Below are positions 16,177 to 23,818 of a stretch of DNA of 53,693 bases, piece after piece. The DNA comes from an uncultured Oscillospiraceae bacterium (GTDB lineage: Bacteria; Bacillota; Clostridia; Oscillospirales; Oscillospiraceae): assembly GCA_934597165.1 (NCBI GenBank), contig CAKTQP010000009.1:1-53693 (forward strand), in the 5' to 3' direction. Position 1 is the first letter of the stretch. Each line of letters opens with the position of its first letter. A program made the position numbers and the translations under genes. The notes beneath the pieces are model-generated. The model ran no database searches and had not been told where the DNA came from. It saw nothing but the letters and a program-made list of their open reading frames with translations.

Positions 16177-19005
16177 TTACACGTCCAGGTGCATGGCCTT
16201 GACCACTGCGGCGCAGCGGGGGCACAGTTCGGGATGCTCTGCATCCTGACCGATGTCGGCGTGATGGAGCCAGCAGCGGGGGCACTTGGGGTCTTCATTC
16301 ACCGCCACGGTGACAGCCAGACCTTCCACTGCTTCGCCGGTGACAGCGTCAGCGGGAGCGGCTTCGGTGGAGACGTCCACCTTGGAGACGATGAAGAGCT
16401 GTTCCAGGTCAGCGTCCTTGAGGGTCTCATAGACAGCCTGTGCCTTTTCGTCCAGGTACAGGGTCACCTTGGCGTCGGTAGACTTCTTGCAGACCTTTGC
16501 GGCACGAGCCTTTTCCAGTGCCAGGTTCACGACGCCGCGGAACGCCATGATGTTGGCCCAATAGGCGGCCTTTTCTTCGCTGAGCTTCCATTCCGGATTG
16601 ACTTCGGGAATGTCGTTGAGCAGGACGCTCTCGGCATTGTCGGAAGCCTCGTGAGGCATGACCTGCCAGATCTCGTCGCTGGTGAACACCAGGATGGGGC
16701 TGATGACCCGCACCAGGGTATCCAGGATGCGATAGATGGCGGTCTGAGCGCTGCGGCGTTCATAGGAGCCGACGGCGGAGCAGTACAGGCGATCCTTGAT
16801 GATGTCCAGATAGAAGTTGGACATATCCACCACGCAGAAGTTGTACACGGCACGATAGACGTTGTGGAAGTCGTAGTTATCATAACCGGCACGGGCAGCT
16901 TCCACCAGGCGGTTGGTGGCATCCAATGCCCACTGATCCAGTTCCATCAGATCCTTGTACTCCACCAGGTCGGCAGCCAGGTCGAACCCGGTCAGGTTGC
17001 CCAGGATATAACGGCAGGTGTTGCGGATCTTCAGGTAGGCGTCAGACAGCTGCTTCAGGATGGGCTTGGAGATGCGCATATCCTGAGTGTAGTCGCTGGA
17101 GGAAACCCACAGACGGAGGATGTCAGCGCCGTAGTCCTTGATGATGTCCTGCGGGGCGACGGTGTTGCCCAAGGACTTGTGCATTGCCTTGCCCTGGCCG
17201 TCAACGGTCCAGCCGTGGGTGATGATGTGCTTATAGGGTGCCACACCACGGGCGGCAATAGAGGTGAGCATAGAGGACTGGAACCAGCCGCGATACTGGT
17301 CGCCGCCTTCCAGGTACAGGTCGGTGGGATAGACCAGTTCAGGATGTTCCGGATTGTGGTCGCAGACGGCAGCCCAGGTGGAGCCGGAATCGAACCAGAC
17401 GTCCATGATGTCGGTCTCCTTGGTGAATTCCTTGCAGCCACATTCGCAGGCAGCGCCTTCCGGCATCAGTTCCTCCGCTTCCTTCGCCCACCAGGCGTTG
17501 GAGCCTTCAGCGCCGAAGATCTCAGAAATCTTTTCGATGGATTCCGGCGTGCAGTAGGGCTTGCCGCAGTCCTTGCAGAAGAAGATGGGGATGGGCACGC
17601 CCCAAGTACGCTGACGGGAGATGCACCAATCGGAACGTTCGCGGATCATGGAGATCATCCGTTCCTTGCCCCATTCGGGCTTCCAAGTGATGTCGTCGCA
17701 GGCTTCCACAGCGGCATCCTTGATGGCATCCACGCTGGCGAACCACTGCTGGGTGGCACGGAAGATGATGGGCTTCTTGCAGCGCCAGCAGTGGGGATAG
17801 CTATGAACGATATCCGCACTGGACAGGATGGCACCCATGTCCACCAGATCCTTGAAGATGACCGGATGTGCCTTGGTCACATGCAGCCCTTCATAGGGGC
17901 CGGCAAACTGGTTCAGGAACCCCTGTGCGTTGACGGAGACTTCCATCTCCACGCCGGTGGGGATCTCGTCATAGCGCTGGCACACATAGAAGTCGTCCAG
18001 GCCGAAGGAGGGAGCGGTGTGAACGCAGCCGGAACCGGCGTCCAGGGTGACGTGGTCACCCAGGATGATGAGGGAATCCCGGTTCATGAAGGGGTGATAA
18101 GCGCTCATGTATTCGAACTCGTCACCGAACAGGGTGCCGACGGTCTCGTACTCGGTGATGCCGGCGTCCTTCATGACGCTGCCCACCAGGTCGGTGGCCA
18201 TGATGAGGATCTCGCCGTTGGCCTTGACCAGGGAGTACTCCAGCTGGGGATTCAGGCAGATGGCCATGTTGCCGGGCAGGGTCCAAGTGGTGGTGGTCCA
18301 GATGACGAAGTACATCTTATCCAGGTCACCGTACTGTGCCAGCTTGCCCTTGTCGTCATGGACCTTGAACTTGACATAGATGGTGGTGACGGGGTCGTCT
18401 GCGTATTCCACTTCTGCTTCTGCCAGAGCGGTCTCGCAGGTGGGGCACCAGTAGACGGGCTTCAGACCCTGGTAGATATAGCCCTTTTCGGCCATGGCGC
18501 CGAACACCTTGATCTGCTGTGCTTCAAACTCAGGCTTCAGGGTGATATAGGGGTGCTCCCAATCGCCGATGCCGCCCAGGCGGCGGAACTGCTCCCGCTG
18601 ACGGTTGAGGAAATCCAGGGCGAAGTTCCGGCACTTGTCGCGGAATTCGGGCACGGACATGGTGTTGCGCTTGACGCCCTTCTTCTGAATGGCGGTCTCG
18701 ATGGGCATACCGTGGGTATCCCAGCCGGGAACATAAGGAGCATAGCAGCCAGTCATGTTCTTGTAGCGGATGATCATATCCTTGAGGATCTTGTTCATGG
18801 CGGTGCCAATGTGAATGTCGCCGTTGGCATAGGGAGGGCCGTCATGGAGAATGAACGGAGTCTTATCCTTGTTCCGTTCCATCACCTTACGGTACAGATC
18901 CTTGCGGTTCATCTCTTCCAGCATACCCGGTTCCCGCTGTGCCAGCTTGGCACGCATGGGGAAGTCGGTCTTGGGCAGATTGATGGTCTTGTTGTAATCA
19001 GCCAT
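16177..19005 (-). CDS. ileS: isoleucyl-tRNA synthetase
   Basis: A 942-residue class I synthetase. The HIGH motif is in PPYANGDIHIGTAMNK. The KMSKS loop reads GKAMHKSLGN, so its first Lys and first Ser are replaced by Ala and His while the last Lys-Ser pair stays, a variant I believe occurs in clostridial IleRS. The editing domain lies between, and the C-terminal zinc finger is visible as CPRCWLHH followed by CPRCAAVV. The ATG at 19005 gives the family start (MADYNKTINLPKTDFPMRA); the frame extends to 19086 without reason to prefer it. It follows divIVA, as in many Firmicutes. The upstream region shows no T-box, which is noteworthy for an ileS gene in this phylum. Confidence 0.96.
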   Translation of the reverse strand: MADYNKTINLPKTDFPMRAKLAQREPGMLEEMNRKDLYRKVMERNKDKTPFILHDGPPYANGDIHIGTAMNKILKDMIIRYKNMTGCYAPYVPGWDTHGMPIETAIQKKGVKRNTMSVPEFRDKCRNFALDFLNRQREQFRRLGGIGDWEHPYITLKPEFEAQQIKVFGAMAEKGYIYQGLKPVYWCPTCETALAEAEVEYADDPVTTIYVKFKVHDDKGKLAQYGDLDKMYFVIWTTTTWTLPGNMAICLNPQLEYSLVKANGEILIMATDLVGSVMKDAGITEYETVGTLFGDEFEYMSAYHPFMNRDSLIILGDHVTLDAGSGCVHTAPSFGLDDFYVCQRYDEIPTGVEMEVSVNAQGFLNQFAGPYEGLHVTKAHPVIFKDLVDMGAILSSADIVHSYPHCWRCKKPIIFRATQQWFASVDAIKDAAVEACDDITWKPEWGKERMISMIRERSDWCISRQRTWGVPIPIFFCKDCGKPYCTPESIEKISEIFGAEGSNAWWAKEAEELMPEGAACECGCKEFTKETDIMDVWFDSGSTWAAVCDHNPEHPELVYPTDLYLEGGDQYRGWFQSSMLTSIAARGVAPYKHIITHGWTVDGQGKAMHKSLGNTVAPQDIIKDYGADILRLWVSSSDYTQDMRISKPILKQLSDAYLKIRNTCRYILGNLTGFDLAADLVEYKDLMELDQWALDATNRLVEAARAGYDNYDFHNVYRAVYNFCVVDMSNFYLDIIKDRLYCSAVGSYERRSAQTAIYRILDTLVRVISPILVFTSDEIWQVMPHEASDNAESVLLNDIPEVNPEWKLSEEKAAYWANIMAFRGVVNLALEKARAAKVCKKSTDAKVTLYLDEKAQAVYETLKDADLEQLFIVSKVDVSTEAAPADAVTGEAVEGLAVTVAVNEDPKCPRCWLHHADIGQDAEHPELCPRCAAVVKAMHLDV

Positions 19006-19091
19006 GGTTACTATAGTCCCCTCTTTTCTGTGTCTTTCTGGGGCGTACCTTTCACAGGATGCGCCCATGTAATAAGCTGTAAACAATCATG

Positions 19092-19121
19092 AGCCTGTCA
19101 GCCCAGATAGGCCGACAGGCT
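19092..19121 (-). other. hairpin between divIVA and ileS
   Basis: An 8-bp perfect stem (AGCCTGTC and complement) extends by four more pairs inside and has no T-run on either strand. It is not a T-box. It may be a weak terminator, processing site or 3' stabiliser of divIVA mRNA. Confidence 0.5.
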
Positions 19122-19161
19122 TCGAAAAAATGAATAAAACTGACATTTTCCCGATGTTAGG

Positions 19162-19860
19162 TCATTTGATTTCGTAATCTTTCCCGAACTGCAGGTTGCT
19201 GAAGTCGATCCGATGTCCTTCGGTCTCCTCCATCTCCGCCACTACCTCGCCAGCAGCTACCGCTGCCGGTTCCTGTTCGGCGCCAGCCTCCTCCTGGAGG
19301 ATCTGGTCGATGCAGTCGTCGCTCTTGGTCTCAACCTGCTCTGCTTTGTCCGCTGCCGGTTCCACAGGCGCGGGGGCAGGCTCTGCCTTCTTGGGGTGGA
19401 TGGGTTCGGCCTTGATGGCGGGCAGCTGATCCAGGAAGGAAGCCTCCTGCTTCACCAGCTCCCGCATATGTTCTACGAACTGAGCGGTGGCGTTCTTGGC
19501 CATCTTCAGCTGGTACTCAGCATCTGCCACTTCCTGTTCCACTTCCGCTTTCCGCTGGAGGGCAGCACGTTCTGCCTCCGCGATCATCCGCTTCTTCTCT
19601 TCCTCCGCCTGCACGACCATGGAGTTTGCCATCTTCTGTGCCGTAAGGAGGGTGGTGCGCATGGCGTCCTCGGTCTCACGGTATTCGGAGATCTTCTCCG
19701 CCAATACTTTGATCTTCCCTTTCAACACGGAGTTTTCTTTGTACAGCTCACTGAAGTCAGCGGTCAGTTCATCCAGAAAATCGTCCACTTCCTTCATGTT
19801 GTATCCGCCCATACGGGATTTAGAAAAGCCGTGTTCTGCTACTTCCTGCGGCGTCAGCAT
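19162..19860 (-). CDS. divIVA: DivIVA-family cell division/polarity protein
   Basis: A 232-residue coiled-coil protein. The N-terminal lipid-binding domain is clear: MLTPQEVAEHGFSKSRMGGY, then NMKEVDDFLDELTADF. A long coiled coil follows (about 30-140), then a Pro/Glu/Ala-rich tail with a short hydrophobic end (DFSNLQFGKDYEI). DivIVA proteins bind negatively curved membrane at septa and poles and recruit division, Min or sporulation factors. The gene sits in the usual Firmicutes neighbourhood sepF-divIVA-ileS, 112 nt after sepF, with an AAAGGGGG ribosome binding site. Confidence 0.93.
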   Translation of the reverse strand: MLTPQEVAEHGFSKSRMGGYNMKEVDDFLDELTADFSELYKENSVLKGKIKVLAEKISEYRETEDAMRTTLLTAQKMANSMVVQAEEEKKRMIAEAERAALQRKAEVEQEVADAEYQLKMAKNATAQFVEHMRELVKQEASFLDQLPAIKAEPIHPKKAEPAPAPVEPAADKAEQVETKSDDCIDQILQEEAGAEQEPAAVAAGEVVAEMEETEGHRIDFSNLQFGKDYEIK

Positions 19861-19972
19861 GGATAATCCCCCTTTATTCTCGGCGCTCCGGGGGTCTTTC
19901 TCTTCCCCTTCGCCGTTCTATATTTCTTTCCAAAAGGTTTGTTCTGCTTCGTTTTATGCGGTCGATGCACTA

Positions 19973-20449
19973 TTAGAAGTACATCCCGTTGTTTTCCAGT
20001 TCGTCGATCAGGTCGCCGATGATGTCCACATTGTAGGGCGTGATGATGTAGGTCGCCACAGCCACTTTTTTGATCTTGCCTTCCTGGGCATAGGCAGCGC
20101 CGGACAGGAAGTCCACCATACGACGGGCAACGTCCTTGTTGGCGGACTCCAGGTTGAGCACCACGGTGCGCTTATCCCGAAGGTGATCGGCGATGGCAGA
20201 GGCGTCCTGGAATTTCTCCGGCTTGACCAGCACGACCTGCAGCTGGGTGGTGGTGTTGATGTTCACCACTTTATCCCGACTGGTATCTGCGTAATCCCGT
20301 TCCATGTCGTCCTCCTCCCGCTTCTTGCCGCGGGGCTTGCGTTCTTCTTTTGTCTCCACAAAGGGCTCTTCCAGGTCGAAATCTTCCTCGTATTCTTCCT
20401 CGTCTTCATAAGGGCGTGCCAGACGTCTCAGTTCATCCATTAAACTCAT
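19973..20449 (-). CDS. sepF: cell division protein SepF
   Basis: A 158-residue cytoplasmic protein. The N-terminus (MSLMDELRRLARPYEDEEEY) is the membrane-targeting helix plus acidic linker; the C-terminal half is the SepF fold (VVLVKPEKFQDASAIADHLRDKRTVVLNLE, then RRMVDFLSGAAYAQEGKIKKVA). SepF rings bind the C-terminal tail of FtsZ and anchor the Z ring to the membrane. The gene starts after AAAAAGGAGG and lies 44 nt downstream of the YggS gene, the order seen across Firmicutes. Confidence 0.95.
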   Translation of the reverse strand: MSLMDELRRLARPYEDEEEYEEDFDLEEPFVETKEERKPRGKKREEDDMERDYADTSRDKVVNINTTTQLQVVLVKPEKFQDASAIADHLRDKRTVVLNLESANKDVARRMVDFLSGAAYAQEGKIKKVAVATYIITPYNVDIIGDLIDELENNGMYF

Positions 20450-20493
20450 TGTGGTGTGTCCTCCTTTTTTATCTCTGAGCAGGGGGCGCCCTC

Positions 20494-21204
20494 TTATCCG
20501 TTCACCCGATTGGCGGGTCGAGCACCGAACAACGCTGTGCCCACACGAACCTGTGTAGCCCCTTCCGCAATGGCATCTTCAAAATCGCCGCTCATTCCCA
20601 TAGATAGGCAGTCGATATTGACTTTATTATTATACGTTTTCCCCTTTATGTCAATAAAAAGCTGTCGCATTGCGGCAAAAACGGCTCGATTGGCCCCTGG
20701 CTCGTGCGCCACGGGGGGGATTGCCATCAAGCCTCTGGGTTCCACGCCGGGCAAAGAGGCCGCCAAAACCACCAGCGCCTCCACCTCCTCCGGCTTCACG
20801 CCGGATTTGCTGGCCTCGCCGCCGATGTTGACTTCAATGAGGATATCCTGGACAATGCCCAGGTTCTGGGCCCGTTTGTCGATCAGGCGGATGAGCTCCT
20901 CCGAGTCCACCGACTCGATCATGTCCACTTTGCCCACCAGGTATTTGAGCTTGTTCTTCTGCAGGTGCCCGATGAAGTGGACCTTCGCCCCTTCATAGGC
21001 ACCGTCCTGCCAGTGCTGGGTAAATTCCTGGGCACGATTTTCCCCACAGACCGTGATGCCTGCGGCGATGGCCGCCCGGATGGTCTCCGAGGTCTGCACC
21101 TTGGTGGCCGCCACCAGGGTCACTTCGGACGGGTCCCGCCCGGCTTTTTCCGCCGCGGCGGCAATGCGTGCCTGTACTTCTTGGATGTGTTCCGCTAACG
21201 TCAT
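20494..21204 (-). CDS. yggS: YggS/PROSC family pyridoxal-phosphate-binding protein
   Basis: A 236-residue single-domain PLP protein with an alanine-racemase-like TIM barrel but no racemase C-terminal domain. The PLP lysine is in TLVAATKVQTSETI, and the family stretch GENRAQEFTQHW, then HFIGHLQKNKLKYLV, is obvious. Near the end, CLSMGMSGDFEDAIAEGATQVRVGTALFG binds the phosphate. The family keeps PLP homeostasis and affects amino-acid pools. I chose the ATG at 21204; the frame extends to a GTG at 21240 with a poorer start context. It is the usual gene upstream of sepF. Confidence 0.94.
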   Translation of the reverse strand: MTLAEHIQEVQARIAAAAEKAGRDPSEVTLVAATKVQTSETIRAAIAAGITVCGENRAQEFTQHWQDGAYEGAKVHFIGHLQKNKLKYLVGKVDMIESVDSEELIRLIDKRAQNLGIVQDILIEVNIGGEASKSGVKPEEVEALVVLAASLPGVEPRGLMAIPPVAHEPGANRAVFAAMRQLFIDIKGKTYNNKVNIDCLSMGMSGDFEDAIAEGATQVRVGTALFGARPANRVNG

Positions 21205-21226
21205 AGCTGATTCGCCGCCTTTCTCT

Positions 21227-22504
21227 TTATGTCTTTGCACGGCTGCCCACCACTTTTCCGTCGTACAGGTTCATCCCCCGCACCACGATGGTGTCGCCGT
21301 CTCGAATCTGCTTTGCTTTCTCCAGTGCGCTCTGCTGCACCGAATTGCCGTCCTTGTCCACGGACTTGCCCTGCCAGACCACATAGTAGTCGTCCAGCTG
21401 GCACAGGATCTCCACCTCTACCTTCCGCAGCTGTGCGCCGCTGACCCGGTAGAGGTAGTACTTGTCCTCTTCCATCCGCAGCGCTTCCTTGGGCACCCGG
21501 AAGCCGCGGTAGCTCTCGTAGATGACTGCCGCCGACTGCTGCCGCAACAGGGAGGTCTCCGTCAGGTGGCGGGTGGAGGAGAAGACCACGGTGACCTGCT
21601 TCTGGTCGCCCTTGGTGTCCCCGATGGTCTCCACCTTCATGGTCTGCTCGCCGGCCACGTTGTCAAAGCGCACAGTCACGGTCATGTCCTCATGCATCCG
21701 CTCCACATCCGCCACATTCATGGTCACCGCGTAGTACCACTTGCCGCCGGTGATGATCTTACCCAGATACTTGCCTTCCTTGACCTCCTGCCGATCCTTG
21801 ACCAGCTCATCCAGCTTCGCCGGAGTCAGGCCGGACAATTTGGAGGGGTTCAGCACTGTCTCATAGCCATCCACCATGGCGGAGAACGTCCCCGCCTGCT
21901 CGGCTTTGATGGTAGAGACTGTGCTGCCTGCCTCCTTCTCCAGCTTCTTGATCTCCTTGCTCAGCTGGTTGATCTCCTTGGTCACCGCTTCGCTGCCCTT
22001 GTAAGTATAATCCTGCCGGTAGATCATGTTCTTCACCGACTGGATCTGGTCGGATAGGTCGGACAGATCCTCATGAAACACGGTAGATCGAATGGATTCC
22101 AAGGAGGCGATGACCCGCTTGCTCAGCTCCGCCGTGTCCGAGGACTCAGTGGAGTGGCTCAGCACGTATTGCAGCGCTTCCCGCTCGGTCTGTTTGGCCT
22201 TCAGGGTCTGATGCTGCTCCAGTGCTGCCTGATCCTTGTAGATCCGGGCGATGACCTCGCCTTTGGCCACCGATTCCCCCTCTGCCGGCAGCACCTCCAT
22301 CCGCTCGCCGCTGCCTTCCAGCAACGTCTCCTGCCGAACCACCAAGCCTGTGGTGTCCACGGAGTCCTCCACACCGGTCTCATAGACGGTGACGGTGGTG
22401 ATGTCGTTGCGGAAGGTCTGTACGGCATAGCCGACGAAATAGAGGATGGCGCCGATAAAGAAGGCGACCATGACGATCTTCGGAATCCATTTACTCGGTT
22501 TCAA
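21227..22504 (-). CDS. HlyD-like membrane protein of the sepF neighbourhood
   Basis: A 425-residue protein with one N-terminal membrane helix (IVMVAFFIGAILYFVGYAV). A lipoyl/barrel-sandwich segment follows (about 35-90, ERMEVLPAEGESVAKGEVIARIYKD), then a coiled-coil hairpin (about 95-200), the second half of the sandwich (EQAGTFSAMVDGYE) and a C-terminal beta barrel. This is membrane-fusion-protein architecture, but no transporter ATPase or permease lies next to it. Genes of this type recur between hfq/miaA and yggS-sepF in Clostridia, usually annotated only as putative membrane fusion protein, so a cell-envelope or division role is possible. It ends 22 nt before the yggS start. Confidence 0.75.
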   Translation of the reverse strand: MKPSKWIPKIVMVAFFIGAILYFVGYAVQTFRNDITTVTVYETGVEDSVDTTGLVVRQETLLEGSGERMEVLPAEGESVAKGEVIARIYKDQAALEQHQTLKAKQTEREALQYVLSHSTESSDTAELSKRVIASLESIRSTVFHEDLSDLSDQIQSVKNMIYRQDYTYKGSEAVTKEINQLSKEIKKLEKEAGSTVSTIKAEQAGTFSAMVDGYETVLNPSKLSGLTPAKLDELVKDRQEVKEGKYLGKIITGGKWYYAVTMNVADVERMHEDMTVTVRFDNVAGEQTMKVETIGDTKGDQKQVTVVFSSTRHLTETSLLRQQSAAVIYESYRGFRVPKEALRMEEDKYYLYRVSGAQLRKVEVEILCQLDDYYVVWQGKSVDKDGNSVQQSALEKAKQIRDGDTIVVRGMNLYDGKVVGSRAKT

Positions 22505-22527
22505 CCTTGTCTCATTCCTTTCCTAGG

Positions 22528-22782
22528 TCACGGACGGATACGAGGCCCTCCACCGACTTCATAATCCTTCAGATCCACCGGACGTTCCGCCACAATGGTG
22601 GAGATAGCGTGCTTGTAGATCACCTGCTGCCGCCCGTCGCTGTTGAGCACCACGGTAAAGGCGTCGAATCCGGTGATGACCCCGCGCAGCTGATACCCGT
22701 TCATCAGGAACATGGTCACATTCAGCCGGTTCTTGCTCACGTTGGTCAGATAAACGTCCTGTAGATTGCTGTTCTTTTGCAT
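22528..22782 (-). CDS. hfq: RNA chaperone Hfq
   Basis: An 84-residue Sm-like protein. Sm1 is LNVTMFLMNGYQLRGVITGFDAFTVVL and Sm2 is QQVIYKHAISTIV; the YKHAIS signature of the distal/proximal RNA sites is intact. The N-terminal SNLQDVYLTNV also fits Hfq. The start is the ATG at 22782 with AAGGAA about 10 nt upstream; a GTG three codons earlier would lie on the binding site. It follows miaA, as in most bacteria, and precedes the HlyD-like gene. Possible clients include base-pairing RNAs such as the antitoxin candidate at 51.2 kb, though Firmicutes Hfq is often not essential for this. Confidence 0.96.
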   Translation of the reverse strand: MQKNSNLQDVYLTNVSKNRLNVTMFLMNGYQLRGVITGFDAFTVVLNSDGRQQVIYKHAISTIVAERPVDLKDYEVGGGPRIRP

Positions 22783-22864
22783 AATTGGCACTTCCTTCTC
22801 TATTCGTATTCAGGACAATGCCGTTTCTCTCTATGACAGACGGAAGGGCTTGTCCTCGCGTCTA

Positions 22865-23800
22865 TCATAACCCATATTCCTCCAATTTTTCTGTCGAAAA
22901 TTGTCGACAGTCCGCAAAATTTGGCTCTGACCCCCACAGATACCAGTGGGTCGCCTTGTTCCGGCGGAACCAAGTCAGCTGCCGCTTGGCATATTGCCGG
23001 GTCCGCAGCTTCACTTCCTCCACCGCCGCCGCCAGGTCGCCCTGACCGCTCACTGCCGCCGCCAGCTCCTTGTAGCCGATGGCCTGCATGGCCGTGCAAT
23101 CCCGGCTGACGCCGCTTGCTAAGAGGTTTTTCACTTCCTCCGCCAGCCCCAACTCCATCATCTCATCCACCCGCTGGTCGATGCGCCGCCACAGCTGGGG
23201 ACGCTCCTGGAAATTCAGACCGATGGTCACCGCCTGGTAGCGGGGTGGCTGCTGCTGGGTCTCCAGGTTGTGTTGGGTGATGGTCTTGCCGGTCTCGTAC
23301 CAGACCTCCAGCGCTCGGATGATGCGTTTTTCATCTGCCGGCTGGATGCGCTCATAGGCCGCTGGGTCTACCTGCTTCAGGGTCTCCCGGAGGGGTTCGA
23401 TACCCTCCGTTGCCGCTTGCGCCTGCAATTTCTGCCGCCAGCCAGTGCTTTGAACGGCAAAGCCTCGTCCGGAGACCAGGGAGTCGATGTACAAGCCGGT
23501 GCCGCCCACGATGATGGGGCGCTTCCCCCGGCGGAAGATGTCCTCTACGCACTGGGTGGCCGCTTCCACATACCGGGCCGCAGACCAGTTTTCCTCCGGC
23601 TCTGCCACGTCGATCATATGGTGGGGCACCCCCTCCATCTCCTCTTCCGTAGGCTTGGCCGTGCCGATGTCCATCCGGCGATAGATCTGCATGGAGTCCG
23701 CGGAGACCACTTCTCCATCCAATGCGTGTGCCAACGCCACCCCCAGCCGGGTCTTCCCCGACGCGGTGGGACCGACCACACAGACCACCGTGTTCTGCAA
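22865..23800 (-). CDS. miaA: tRNA dimethylallyltransferase MiaA
   Basis: A 311-residue enzyme that adds the dimethylallyl group to A37 of tRNAs reading UNN codons. The P-loop is VVGPTASGKTRLGVALA. The catalytic Asp and the GTAKP motif are in SADSMQIYRRMDIGTAKP, and HHMIDVAEP and VGGTGLYIDSL follow. The insertion domain and the C-terminal QYAKRQLTWFRRN complete the family pattern. Its product is the substrate of MiaB, encoded three genes upstream in the same operon. The start is 18 nt after the mutL stop. Confidence 0.96.
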   Translation of the reverse strand: MQNTVVCVVGPTASGKTRLGVALAHALDGEVVSADSMQIYRRMDIGTAKPTEEEMEGVPHHMIDVAEPEENWSAARYVEAATQCVEDIFRRGKRPIIVGGTGLYIDSLVSGRGFAVQSTGWRQKLQAQAATEGIEPLRETLKQVDPAAYERIQPADEKRIIRALEVWYETGKTITQHNLETQQQPPRYQAVTIGLNFQERPQLWRRIDQRVDEMMELGLAEEVKNLLASGVSRDCTAMQAIGYKELAAAVSGQGDLAAAVEEVKLRTRQYAKRQLTWFRRNKATHWYLWGSEPNFADCRQFSTEKLEEYGL

Positions 23801-23818
23801 TGGCTCCGCCTCCTCTCG

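Noticed and set aside
17150..17220. Altered KMSKS motif in IleRS (AMHKS) as a sign of a dead gene
   Set aside because: The second Lys-Ser, the HIGH motif and the zinc finger are intact and the length is full; this looks like a tolerated clade variant.
16051..19092. 1013-codon open frame on the plus strand opposite ileS
   Set aside because: It is a mirror of ileS codon bias in GC-rich DNA; no ribosome binding site, and composition rich in Gly/Val/His without domains.
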